DNA of 64,000 bases from Lunularia cruciata (GCA_948567375.1 OX419762.1:10236001-10300000); one strand, 5' to 3'. Counted from the stretch's first letter, positions 47,826-59,889 are shown. The notes: a model not told the origin generated them from the sequence alone. Numbers and translations are program-made.

Positions 47826-50800
47826 TTACCATGATATACTAAAGTTTTCACCTAGAAGGAGGTTGAGATTGCTGATCTTGAAGCTAGAACGTTCTTCTAC
47901 CACCTCGACTGATGAAGGTTTGGGTCGATTGTTAATTACTATCGTGGATGCTGACGGAGAGGTTTTCAATCCTAGGAAGATAATTGTCTGCAATCTCCAT
48001 GGGGGATCGAGAAATTTGAGAGCAAATTCACCGTGAGTGACTTCCGACTCAATCCAGACTTGTGCTCCTGATTTTGAAGCACTGAATTTGATGAAAGTGG
48101 AGTGTTCCGGCTCTAGTTTCATCTCAACTCGTACTCCATCGTCCAGAAAGAGCTCTCCGGAAGCTTCACATTCATCAGAAGTACTGGAGAAGGTAAGAAG
48201 GAGCGAGAACTTGGATCTGCGTGCTTCGGCAGTGGTCATAGCCGCGTCTTGCATGGGAATAATGGAGCCCTGTGCGACATGAACATTTATGGTGTCCAGA
48301 GGAGCTGCCAATGTCTGGTTGGAGCCTGTGCCTCTAATCTCCGAATAATCGAACAGGTTGTACCAACTTCCCGTAGGAAAGTAGGCGCCAACTGAAGTGA
48401 TGTTCTCATACAAGACCGGTGACACCAGAATCCACTTGCCTAAAAGGAACTGGTCGTTTATGTTCAACGTGTTGGAATCGGAGGGATACTCATAGAACAG
48501 GGGTCTAGCCATTGGAGCTCCGGTCATGTGGGCTTCGTAAACAAGAGTGTAAAAGTATGGGAGAAGACGGTAACGCAGATCAAGTACAGATCGGGAGTTG
48601 CTGGCTACAGAGTCCCAGATGTAGAGCTCATGTTGAATGACACGGATGTCGTAGTGATTTCTAGCGAATGGATAGAAAGCACCGAGCTGGATCCAGCGTG
48701 CACAAAGCTGCTCAGTGGTGTTGTTGTTGAAGCCACAAATATCAGCACCTACCATAGGCATACCGAACAAACCTGAGTTGAGGACACTGACGACGGAGAA
48801 CCTCATGTCCTTCCATGACGCACCATTATCTCCAGTCCAGTGAGCTGCGTACTTTCCAGTTCCAGGGAAACCTGATCGACCAAGAACAAATGGGCGCTTT
48901 TTCAGATGCAGAAGCGCATCATAGGTAGCCATTGTCTCAGAGTGTCCGTAGAGATTATGTGCATCGTATTCCAGCTCTCCGCCGGCGTGCCTGGCAGTCA
49001 CCCCGGCTGTCCTATATTGCAGAGGACCTCGTATATTCGGGGTTTTGAGCATGTAAGGAGGAGTCTCTAGCAGAGAACCTGTTGTCACTGCGCATTCCAG
49101 GTGGCAGGCGCTGATTTCATCGACGGTATCTCGGGGGAGAGGAGAGCTAATGTAGCAATAGCTACCAGTGCAGAAGTTAGCGGGCTCGTTCATGTCAAGC
49201 CAAAGCCCATCAAAGGCAACTGTTTTGTGGAATTCCAAGATTTCCGTTGTCCAAAAATCTCCAATTTTGGGATGAAGAAAGTCCGGGAAATGGACAAGGC
49301 CTGGCCAAACCTGGCCATGATAATTGGTACCATTTGATTCCTTCAGGAAAATGTCTTGCTCCAGTCCGCGAGAGTATGGGACGTAATTATCGTCCACATG
49401 AATGCCTGCAGTTGATGACGATTCATTGGTGTCACTACGATGTTCCAAGTTCCCTGTCGGAGAGAGGAATGATGCTCACAGCCAAAGAAAACAAATCAAT
49501 CGTACTTAAGACTTAGACGACAATACCGGAACTCACAAGGATCAAGAACGATGACGTAGTGCTGTCCATCTGCGTGCAATTTCTGCACAAATGGCACCAA
49601 CTTCTCAGCAGGATAATTATCAGGGTCAAGTGTGAAGTCCCTGAAGTTGTCCATGTGGTCTATGTCTGACCATATGGCTTCAAGAGGAATGTTAGCTGCA
49701 CTGTATTTACTCACAACTTCTTGCATCTCTTCCACATTCTTGTATCCCCATCTGCATTGATGAAATCCTGGTTCAAAAGCACCGCCGCAATCAGCTCCAA
49801 ATTAGATACGGTATGGGATATAAATTTAACAAACGCAGGACTTTACCTGCGTAAAATTAGATTGTTGACTTCTCAAAGAGATTGTCTTCAGAAAACAAAG
49901 CAAGTAAGTGATTAACTGTGTACTGCTGAATATAGAGAAGACACACGAAAACAACTGAACTCTTCGACAAACCTCCCAAGAGTGTTGTGGAGTTCTTGAG
50001 AGACGGAGTACCTACGACGAAGTACAGAGTAAGTAATTGCAGCAAGCCCGCGGTTCATGCCGTTAGCCACAGAAATACGAACAGATTTGGGTCACGTACC
50101 TAAAGTCCAGTAGGGCATTGCAGCAGGTCTCCCAACAAGTTGAGTATATTGATCAAGAGCATCCGCAGGGGAAGGGCCTGCAAAAAAATAAAAATCGAGA
50201 ATACCACCGATTATCTTGTATGTCAGGAAGTGTCCGCCGTAATCAATGTCCATGCCGTTGCTGTTCATTAGCAAGACCGAATGCGTCGCTCCTCCTTTTC
50301 TTCTATCCATGTAGTAAGGAAAGGCTCCGTAAAGGGCGGTGTCGGTGAACATGGATCCGATATCCGTGTTCCACAAAGTGTAAGTTCGCCCAGGGGAAAG
50401 GCGAAGTCCATCTGGTCGTGTGCTTTCTCCGAATCCATAAATGGCGGAATCTCCAGGAAGCGAGGTGGATATTTCCAGATACTGATTCTTGAAGACGAGT
50501 GGCCTGAAGGTGCTCTCGGCGCTTGGAGTTGAGTTGAACAGAACCTCGCCAGAGTCTCGTCGTGAAATGGCAAATCCGAAAGGATTGGAGGTATAAGAAA
50601 ACTTCAGCTTCGTAGGACCCCAAATCATAGGCAGTGAACAAGTTTCTGGTGGCCTTGGAAGCAACGTCTGTGGAACTTCCCAACGACTGTTGTTAGCATC
50701 AGTGATTCGAACGCGGATTCTGTCTTCTTTCTCAATCCTGCGTTTCAACGATTTTCATGAGGAGGAGACTCGGTGCAATACAACTGACCTCAATAGCATC

Positions 50801-51171
50801 AATGATCTAGTATAGACCGTGTCACCGAAAAATCCCTAATTCAGCATAATTTGGTACTTGTTCTGTAGGGAAGCAGGCAGCTCCAAGGCGTGAAGCTGAA
50901 CGAAAACCCGTGCGTTAGGAAAGAGATTTCTTGAGGGTGCGTGCTTTAAGAAGACTTACCTGGCAGAAAATATAAGGAAAGGTATGTCGACGCCATAATC
51001 GTTGCCAACTTTTATTGGTTCAAGGAAAGCCCAAACTTCAGACTCAGACGACTTAACAACTGCAGCCACATAATAACCTTCGCTCGCCGATGGAATGAAT
51101 GAAGAAATGATGGTGGAAAATAATTTCAAGATGAACAGGAGAGGGTTTGCCATTGCAACACAAACACGCAT
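47826..51171 (-). CDS. GH31 alpha-glucosidase, four exons, apparently intact
   Basis: It likely hydrolyses terminal alpha-1,4-linked glucose (EC 3.2.1.20 type) in the secretory pathway, vacuole or cell wall. Exons on the minus strand: 51171-50960, 50737-50100, 49767-49537 and 49453-47826. Introns have donors GTAAGT, GTACGT and GTGAGT with AG acceptors. The joined frame is about 902 codons, the usual size for plant members. Residues 1-30 look like a signal peptide (start could also be Met7, [12 protein letters not shown]). The N-terminal beta domain occupies roughly 35-260 and the catalytic barrel 270-690. The splice from exon 2 to 3 rebuilds [24 protein letters not shown] is at 316-325. The nucleophile is Asp447 in [10 protein letters not shown] and the acid/base is Asp569 in [25 protein letters not shown] follows. 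Odd point: the conserved DPG after exon 3 reads DPW plus a short insert, or DPC with an alternative acceptor at 49405 (886 codons). An alpha-xylosidase role is less likely because [16 protein letters not shown] is alpha-glucosidase-like. Confidence 0.92.
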
Positions 51172-51375
51172 AGCATCAACGTCTTATGTCTGAATGCGAA
51201 GAGGCTGGCTCCTCGATGGCATTTCGCGAGCAACACCTCCTCTTCCAGGAGGAAATCAGTATCGGACTGGATTATATCCCTGTAATAACTCACAGATGCA
51301 TTAAGTAACCGCCGTATGTAATCGTGCAGGCATCAAGGCAGGCTTCTCCCGACTGGTGGTAATCCATTGGCTTTG

Positions 51376-51386
51376 CTATTTAATAG
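51376..51386 (-). promoter_or_regulatory. Possible TATA box of the alpha-glucosidase gene
   Basis: On the minus strand the sequence reads CTATTAAATAG, about 205 bp upstream of the first start codon. That would give a leader of roughly 170 bases. It is the best AT-rich box near the start, but no transcript evidence is available. Confidence 0.4.
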
Positions 51387-51494
51387 CTCTGCCCTTGCAT
51401 GAGAGGTTAACCGCTCTCTACAACCTCAACATTTATCGATCTTTGTGGAGGAGATTTCTTCTTTCTAAGCTTGACATATGTCGTAAACTCCCCA

Positions 51495-51502
51495 CCACGT
51501 GG
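51495..51502 (-). promoter_or_regulatory. G-box in the alpha-glucosidase upstream region
   Basis: CCACGTGG is a perfect palindromic G-box, the core of sites bound by plant bZIP and bHLH factors (abscisic-acid and light responses). It lies about 325 bp upstream of the start codon and 110 bp from the possible TATA box. Its use is inferred. Confidence 0.4.
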
Positions 51503-52571
51503 ATGAAAGGACATCGATGGCAAGTGTCCAGACCAGAAGACGAACGACATTTGTTTACTGTGAGGCTGGTACATGCCTTGACAAAGAATTACATGCAAAC
51601 TGCCCTTCATGTACCTTCTGACTCCTGGCCTGACTCTTCCGTGCTTGCAGTATACGTATACTACGTGACAGCTACACACATGGGGATGTAATATACTTAC
51701 AGTTGGATCATATGTGGACAATGAAGCAAAATTCCCGTATAAGAATGACACTCAGTTCAGGATAAATGCTATGCGATTGTTTGATTTTATCAATGATCTA
51801 TCCAATGCAACGTTATTTGGATACTTTCACAAGTCCATCGAGAACTTTGTAAAGAATCTCATCATAGCGGTAGATTCAGTATCAATTGTACATGTATATC
51901 TAATCTCAAATGTGCAATGACGCAGTTTACCATGCTGCACAACTTGCGGATATCAGAAAGGCGATTGTCCTCTAAATCCGTCCGTTCGTGTAGCGTTACC
52001 TTCGGTTTGCAGTTGTCACTGCAGGAACTAAATGTTTAAGTCTCGAGTCGACAGGAATTGATGTAGCATAGTGATGTGCAGATCCTTTGGCGATTTTACG
52101 TCGATTATTGTTCTATTGCGACTTTCCTTAATTATTGTCCTAGTGACGAATAAAAGTTGTAAAGCATCTTATGGGCGACTGCACACGTTTCCTCATAGAT
52201 ATCTAGAATAGATATCTTAGGTGCAATAGGGAAGCTTCCTCATATTTCTCGTATCGAAACTTTTGGGGTCTTCCGACCCTTCTTGTTACTTGTACGCGGT
52301 CTACACCTTTCATATCGATACTAACATATTTAACCCCATGATGGTTCAGTCCCAGTCAGTAAGGAGTACGTAACTTACCTGGCAGGAGCCTCATGTTGTC
52401 TCGTTCGAGCTAGTTATTCGTAGCGATATGAGTTACTTCTATCATAGACACCACATCCCCAAGGCGAATGTGGTATCTATGGAAACCACATTTCAAAGCC
52501 TACATATCAATTTTGGTTGGGTGATCTAACAACCTTGTGGAATAATGGAAGCAGCAACGTTAACATAGATC
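51503..52571. other. Upstream intergenic region, no gene recognised
   Basis: About 1.1 kb upstream of the alpha-glucosidase gene with mixed base composition. Short reading frames occur but show no domain. It probably includes the distal promoter. Confidence 0.45.
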
Positions 52572-53116
52572 TATTTTTTGAGAAAAGAGCACAACATGCC
52601 CACGAATATACCCAATAGGAAGAGGAATCCAAGTGCACCAAAAGGTGCAGAAACAAAGGAAGAGTCCAAGACCCCATCAAAAAGGCACGGAGAATCCAAA
52701 ACCAAAGCCCACATGCCGTAAAGATATAATGGCATAAAGAACAAAACATTACATAGTTCTGCATATGCAGGCACTAGAAATATGCAAACTAAGAGACAAA
52801 GGCACAATAACTGCACGGTGTGATCTAGATGTTTCAACTATATATTTGGCAACAATGGGAGGAGAGGGGAGGGAGGCCATTGATGGACCAAGCAAACCCA
52901 TTGTTGATGCCCACCAATAAAGCTTGGAGCCAATAAACATGGTGGGTGAGAAAGTGCCTATCCTATGTAGTGAGCTCCATGCTGCCTCTCTAAGAAGACC
53001 ATCAAACTGATGATGAAGGTGACCAGAGAGCTCCACTACTAGGGGAACAAAGGTGTCAAAGCCAAGCCGCGTGACATTGTGATCCTCCTTTCCCCTAGTG
53101 GTGATGATTGTGGCAT
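52572..53116 (-). mobile_element. LINE-like remnant, 3' end with short A tail
   Basis: The minus strand encodes FDTFVPLVVELSGHLHHQFD (about 53060-53000), which resembles the C-terminal end of LINE polyproteins (pattern F-P-L-V-V-E-x-x-G). Non-coding sequence follows and ends in a short A run (TTTTTT on the plus strand at 52572-52577). The upstream part of the same element lies beyond the inserted LTR at 53117-53810. The exact LINE clade is not determined. Confidence 0.5.
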
Positions 53117-53810
53117 TGTGAGCCAACTTGTCTCTCACTCAAGATGAACCTCTGATGGATATTAAGGTAATGCACTATGGACTAAAAAGGCAAAGAATCC
53201 AAACTCCATCACTCTACTCCAAGGCTAGAACTCCAAGAACCAAGAGATTGCTCACTAGATAACTCAATGAGAGAGAGATAGTTATGAATGAAAGGATGAT
53301 GAGTATCTCTTCACTCCTAGTTTATATACTTATGAAATAGTTACACATCAAAGTTACTAATTACTTGAGTAACTCAAGTTACTAGGCTAAAATTTAAATA
53401 AAGTCTAAAGTCTAAAGGAATATCCATACTCATGGGAATTTTCCCTTAAGCATGTGGTCTTATCTTGACCTAACCACTAAGTCAAGGTTTCTTTTACATG
53501 GGCTATCCTTGGACTATAGAAGAATCCAAAGCAAAAAGGCTTGTGTGTCCTAGAGTTCTCAATTCTTTCCTCAAAGCCAAACCCCTAGGAATAAAACCAA
53601 GTCAATACACTAGAACCCACAATAGTGATGCTCATCTTTTCCACTTCCTCTAAAGTAAGGTCCCCTCTAACTTAGGTATGACTAACTTTAGCTAATCATG
53701 ACTAATGTAAAACCATCCTTTATCTCTATATAAATAATATCACTCAAGTACTTATAATACTAAACTAAATATCACAATAGCACATACATGCACAAATGGG
53801 TGTTATAACA
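53117..53810 (-). repeat. Family E LTR, inverted copy
   Basis: The reverse complement matches the solo LTR at 5105-5811 along its full length: TAACACCCATTTGTGCATG start, a TATA box (AGTATATAAAC near 53325) and the GAGAGACAAGTTGGCTCACA end. No clear target-site duplication is visible. It interrupts the LINE-like remnant. Confidence 0.75.
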
Positions 53811-54078
53811 CGTCTTGCCTAAATGCTAGCTCGTGCCAAAGATTTTGGTCTAAGTGGGTTTGTCACCACCACATCATACAATGTAAGTTGGCTATCTTTG
53901 AAGGAGATAATATTTGTGCATACCCTCTTGTGAGGTGGGCATGGTAGGACCATCCATTGCTCTATTTGAACCTATGAGCATGTAGATTGTAGGATCTTGG
54001 CCATCACATCTCTAATGACATCATAGACTCTAGTAGACTCTCCTCATGTGGCTTATCATAAGAGGCGTATTCCCTCAA
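53811..54078 (-). mobile_element. LINE-like remnant, middle part
   Basis: The minus strand has YDVIRDVMAKILQS (near 53990), like the H-x-x-I-R-D segment before the LINE C-terminus. It also has LYDVVVTNPLRP (near 53880), like the LDVTVTSPL segment of that region. There is a stop soon after, so it is decayed. The solo LTR of family C begins at its right edge. Confidence 0.5.
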
Positions 54079-54567
54079 TGTAAAAGACTAAGACCAAGGA
54101 GAGAAATAAGAATATGGAAAACTAGAGTGGGAGATCACATTGGGATACTTGAATGAGTGAAACTCCGAATACCTAGCATAAGCTTGGGCTTTGGTATTTA
54201 TAAAAAGCATACAAGGCTTTTGAGAAGCTTCTCAATAAGCTTTTTAAAGCCACTTTCTTGGAGTGCAAGCTAAATCAACCAAGAAGCTTCCTTCTAGAAG
54301 CCGCCTACTTGGCATGCAAGCTAAGCTAGTTGGAAACTTCCCAAGAAGCTTCCTTCTAGAATCTACCTACTTGGGATGCAAGCTAAGCTGGTCGAGAAGC
54401 TTCCCAAGAAGCTTTCTCCTAGAAGTCATCACTTGGCATGCATGGTACCCAGTACTTGCAAAGTACCAAGTAGCTTCCTAGATACTTCTAGAATATTTTA
54501 GGCTGATGTGGTTTATTGCTACTTCGTTAGCCTTGACTAACTCATCAATAAACTCCATATTGTTACA
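54079..54567 (-). repeat. Solo LTR of family C
   Basis: It has TGTAAAAG and TGTTACA ends and matches the C LTRs in reverse, with TATA box (TTTATAAA-like near 54196) and several GAAGCTTC or AAGCTT palindromes. CTCAA at 54074-54078 and CTCAA at 54568-54572 form an exact 5-bp target-site duplication. No internal region remains. Confidence 0.88.
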
Positions 54568-54599
54568 CTCAACATCCAATATAGAACCACATGGGCAAT

Positions 54600-55342
54600 T
54601 GTAATATTCCAAGGCTAGAGAAACACAATAGAGAAAACATGAATTCCACACTCAAACTCCGATGCTCCAAAGGAGCACCTTTTGTTTATTATATAACCAA
54701 TGAGGATCTCCTCCAAGGAAGCTCCACCATGATTAGGTATATGGATAAGTGACTTGTCAATGAGATCCATCCTTAGATTACTTGCTTGAATGGTTCACAT
54801 ATCAATCTTGGTCCCATCTGGTTGGTCAAACAGGCTTCGATCAAAGGGAATCTTTTAGAGAATCTTTTTATAGGAATCTCATAATCATGTGGGTGAGGTA
54901 TTGTTGGAAAGCTCTTGATGAGACAAACGTGGGAGAAAAGGAAAGGCTAGATGTTCCTTTGCTGGGAGGGGGGGTGGTTTGCATATTTTTAAGGCTTAAT
55001 TCATTTGTTTAGGCCTCCAAAATTACCTCCAAAGTTCAGGGCTATTTTGGCTTCTACCCTATTAGTAGAAGTGTTATTTTGGTGATACCTCTATCTAGTC
55101 TACTTCTCCATCATGTGTAATATCCTTCCAAATGTCACCACCCCAAGTTTCACCTCTAGATCATATGCCAAGCTATTGATTCTAAAGTTTCCAAGCATAT
55201 TTTGGTTTTTGGCCTATTAGTAGAAGTACTCTTTTGGTAATTCCTCTGTTTGATCTACTTACTCCATCATGTAAAAATTCATTCCAGATGTTACCATACC
55301 AAATTTCATCTCTAGATCATATGTCTAGCAATTGGTGTTACA
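54600..55342 (-). repeat. 3' LTR of A2 (743 bp)
   Basis: It has TGTAAT and GTTACA ends on the plus strand. It contains two tandem units of about 160 bp near the U3 tip, each with CTATTAGTAGAAGT, a TCCATCATGT segment and TTTCA(C/T)CTCTAGATCATATG. The purine-rich tract just inside (plus strand CCTCTCTCCTCTT at 55346) is the expected polypurine tract. Confidence 0.88.
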
Positions 55343-55359
55343 AACCTCTCTCCTCTTAA

Positions 55360-58300
55360 GATGCAATGTCCTCGTTGTGAAGCTGTTGCTCAAAAGATTT
55401 CACTAACACTGGTGCATGGGTCAAGTTGGCTGTTGGCTCCCATGTTGCTACATACAATGGGTACCCTTCCAATGTACCAATTATTCCACACGTGGATGAC
55501 GAGTCCCCCATATACGCTTCTAGATCATGCATTTGACCTCATACTCCTTTATGTCATCAATGACCAATGGATAAGGTCAAATTTCTTGTAAGGAAGTTAA
55601 GTTTTCTGGTTGGTGTGCTTATCTGCATAATAAGGAGACATGAAAGATTGATGAATCTTCATGTGAACCATTCAAGGTGGTAGGCTACTATGCTGATTCA
55701 ACAAAGTATGGAAAAAGGTCCAATAAAATATGATTGAGCTTGTGAGTGCCAACTAATGTAAGGTTGGTTGTTGATAACCAGACTTGATGCCACACATCAA
55801 ACTCTAGGTGTTGGTGGTGTATATTTGCATATTTTTTTGGTTGATTTTGAACAATTTGCAACTTTTTTTGGGTGCTCTCCACTCATTGTTGGATTTTGGA
55901 CAGCCTCCAGCTTGCTATCCACTGGGTAGATCTTCATCAAGCTTGACAACGTGAAAGGATGTTTTCCATACATTAGGAAGAATGGTGTGACCTATGTGGA
56001 TGCATTTACTAAATAATTGTACACAAAGTAAGGTATCCCACCTTTCTTGCTCTTCTAGAGTGAATCCCCTTAGCATGTCCTCAATATGATTAGCGTGCTC
56101 CATCTGACCATTGGTCTATGGATTGTAGGCCATGGACATGGCCAATTTGGTTTTGAAGAGACCAAAGAGTGTTCTCCAAAACAAATTGGTGAACTTAGTG
56201 CTCTTATTAATGATCACCAAGATAGGCCATGGTGAGAAAACACGTCATCTAAGTACAATTGAGCTAAGTGTGGAGCCGTCACATCCTTGGTGGTAGGACG
56301 CACATGGATCATTTTGCTAAGCTGATTAACAAAGACAACAATGGAGTCAAATCTTGAGGTGGTCTTGGGCAATTCACAAACCAGATCCATGTTTTCCTAT
56401 TCCCAATTGTGTGCAAGAGTAGGAAGGGGTTGAAGGAGTCCTTGGGAGCTTGGTTAGACACTTTATTTTGTTGGCAGAGGAGACAACTTTGAACTTACTC
56501 CATCACATCATTGCTCATCTTGGGCCAATAATAATTGTGTTTGGTTGTGTCTAAGGTTTTGTTCACTCCAATGTGATCGGCAATGGTAGAAGCATGACAT
56601 TTTGCTAGGATGGTGGTCCTTAGATCTTTGTTATTTGGGATCCATAACCCACCATCCCAAAACATGAGTCCTTGAGTATTGGTCATACCTTTGGATGATC
56701 AAGCTCCTACAATTTGTAGGTCAATTTTTGTAGCAGCAAGCATCCTTGGCTAGAATTTAGGGCTCATCTTTCCTCTACCACCAGATTGTTTGCCATAGGT
56801 ATTTGGGTGAATGCATCTACAAGTTGTCTCTTGCCTTCCACATATGTGATCGTCATCTTGAACTATTGTCTCCACTCTGCCCACCAAATCTATTCTAAGG
56901 AGAAATATTTTTGTCTCAAGGTAGACTAGAGGTTTGTGATTTGTCTATACTACAAATGCCTTCTCATCAAGATAGTGCTTACAATGCTTTGTTGCAAGGA
57001 TAATGGCCAGCTCTTCTTGTTTGGTGGTGTGATAGTTGCATTCTGTTGGTAACAACTTCCGAGAGAAGTATGCAACTAGGTGCCATCCGTCATGCCACTC
57101 TTGTTGTAGTATTGCTCCTATTACTATGCTTGATGTATCCATAACCAACTTGGTTGGACGTTTTGGGTCAAACTATTTCAAGATTGGTGCATGTAGTAAT
57201 GCATCTTCCAATTCTTCAAGGGCATATTCTTGTGCAGTAACCCACATCCACTTTTTCCCCTTGCCAACCAATGCAATTAGAGGTTGTCCCACCCTAGAGA
57301 ATTCCTTGATAAATTAGCAATAGATGTCAACCCCAAGAAGCTATTGAGTTGAGTCTGATCCTCCGGAGCACACCATTTTTGAATGACCCTTATTTTATTC
57401 ATCACCACTTGGATACCTATTGCATTTACTCTATAACTCAAATAATCCTACTTCAGACTTGCCAAAATCATGCTTTGAGATTTTGGCATGCAATTGATTC
57501 TATTGTACAATTTGGAGGACTTCTCACAAATGTTACTTATGTTCCATAATTGTCCTACTATAGACAAGAATATCATCTAGGAAAATGATAATAGATTTAT
57601 CCAATCATAGACAAAATATGTCATTCATCAAACTCATGAAAGTGGCTGGTGCATTGGTGAGGCCAAACAACATCACCAAGTACTCAAAATGACCATACCT
57701 TGTTTGAAAGGCAATTTTATGAGTGTCTTCTTCCGCAATCCAAATCTTGTTGTATCCACTTCACACATCAAGTTTGGTGAAGTATTTTGCCCCACTAAGT
57801 TGATCAAACAAGTCATCTATGTGAGGTAAAGGTATGTGTTCTTCATTATCTCTTGATTTAGGCCCCAATAGTCAATGCACATGGGCATTGTACCATCATT
57901 TTTCTTTACAAATAACACAAAATCCCCATATGGTGATATGTTGGGTTAGATAAATCCTTCTTGCAGCATGTCTTCAATTTGAGCCTTACACTCTTCTAAT
58001 TCATGAGGTAATAAACAATAGGGGACCTTACAAGGAGGTATCTTCCCATGAATTATCTTGATTTTATATTCTACTCTCCTTTTTGGTGGTAATCTTGATG
58101 GTAGGTTATTTGGGAAGACATCTTGGAACTCATTAACCACATCTTTCAATTTTTGAGGAACTTGCCCATTGAGTTGTGCATTCTAGACTTCTCTTATTAG
58201 ATCCATGAATCATCTATTTGTATTATAGATCATTATTTTCCCTATGATATAGAGAGGTACTTCTTGCTTGTGTACTCTATCTTTAACTCCAATGATCTTC

Positions 58301-58680
58301 CATTGGTGAGTTCTCACTACTTTTTTTCTCCAATCAACCATGGAATTGTAGTGCTCCATCCATGATATGCCTAAGATTGCATCATAACAAGCTAATTATA
58401 TCACTCACTACTCAAGTGTTTCCTAATATTCTCCTACAAAGAGTGCTACTTTTCTAGGTAACAACTCAATCTTCTCTATCTATCTATTAGATAACTCAAC
58501 TTCTTCAGACTCATCCTTCTCTAGATCCATCTCCAATCTCAATGCAATAAAGCAAGGCAAGAAATTCTCTATTGCTCCAAGATCTATCAATACTCTCCCT
58601 TGATTGCCTTCCAGGACTTCATTTCATAACAATCAATTGAGTTTGCCTTTTTGGATCTTTGCGCACTTGTCCACTACCTC
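55360..58680 (-). pseudogene. pol remnant of A2 (PR-RT-RNase H-IN-chromodomain)
   Basis: RT begins VVNEFQDVFPNNLPSRLP (near 58145). RNase H shows VMDTSSIVIGAILQQEWHDG (near 57140). The integrase HHCC region shows AKCHASTIADHIGVNKTL (near 56615). A chromodomain with LVHWKG and ATWEP motifs lies near 55400-55560. These match A1 closely. It is broken. Confidence 0.82.
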
Positions 58681-58832
58681 CCCTTCCTTTTCCGCTTTCC
58701 AATTGAGCTAGTAAGGCCGCAAGGTATATTTATTGGTGATCTTTGTTTTTCAAGGTGATTTTTGCATCCTCTTATTCAGTTCATGTCTCCATGTTGTTCA
58801 AAGATTGCCTATATGGAGGCCCTCGTGATGAG

Positions 58833-59564
58833 TGCGTGTGGGAGTCAGGATAGAAGTTACAAGAAAGTTTGAGTTGCAATTATACTTGACATGGCATTTG
58901 TTAAATGATTATGTAGGTTTTTTCTAGTTCCAACTAGATCGGCTACACGATTTGATGTGAAATCAAGAAGGAAATATCCTGGTATCTAGGTGAATCTTAT
59001 TGCAACACAATTTACTTGACCACCTTCAAAACTATAAGCCCAATTTCTTTGAATGAAACAAGACCTACGACCTCCAATTGACAGATTGCAACCCAAAGAC
59101 AAATATGATCAAGGAATTTCTAGATTAGTAGCATTAGCGATGAGTGAGAAAGGTACTTACAAAATCTTTTTCCTTTATGGTCATCATCATGACCACCTTG
59201 AAACCCCAAGAGAAACTCAAAGATCAAGAAAGGTTCAACACAACAACAAGCAGCTAACCACATAGCTCAAATCCTCTCTTCCCGGTACAAGAAGCAACTT
59301 ACAAAGAAGAACAACAAGAAAAAAACTGAGTTTGTTGTCCTTGAGAAAGGCTTTAATGATGGGTTGGCTAATCAAATGAATAAATACAGACTCAACCAAA
59401 GGATGAATGAATGAGGAAATGCCTGGTTGCATTTGGAGAATGGGGCCATGCAAGTGCTCTTGTAACAACAAAGGTGGTTGAGGATGAACAGAGAAGAACA
59501 AGAAGACAGGATGGGACCTAACTTGACTGGGTGCATTACTCTTCTTTTGGGAAGAAGACGTGCA
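58833..59564. repeat. 732-bp insert in A2 absent from A1
   Basis: Flanking sequence matches A1 at about 505-545, where A1 has no such segment. The insert starts TGCGTGTGGG and ends GACGTGCA. I saw no convincing target-site duplication and no known domain. It may be an unidentified element, or original sequence lost from A1. Confidence 0.6.
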
Positions 59565-59889
59565 TGACAATTGATGGATATGTGCCTAATACATCCACAA
59601 TTGTAACAATTACATTGTTCTCCTTGAGTCCCTTCTCCTCATGCAACTCCTTCTCTTTGTTCTTCCACTTGTCCTCATTCTCCTTGGAGTGGTCATGCTC
59701 TTTGGTCTTGAAACTGAAGGTTGCACAATTCCATAAAAACTAGTCCACCCACGTATAGCATTTCAACCTAATAATGTTGAGACAAAACTACTCCTTCATC
59801 TCCTCCAAGTGCCCCAACTATTCTTTGAGCACAAGCAATGAATGGCCTCAAATACAATACGAGGATTTTGTACCATGACTTCTTGGAAA

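Noticed and set aside
47826-51171. The alpha-glucosidase as a pseudogene
   Set aside because: The breaks between frames coincide with consensus GT-AG introns and the joined frame is complete.
52507-52837. Two hydrophobic minus-strand frames resembling small membrane proteins
   Set aside because: They overlap the 3' non-coding part of the LINE-like remnant in different frames.
59235-59570. 111-codon minus-strand frame in the A2 insert
   Set aside because: Low-complexity hydrophobic wording and no domain; it spans the edge of the insert.
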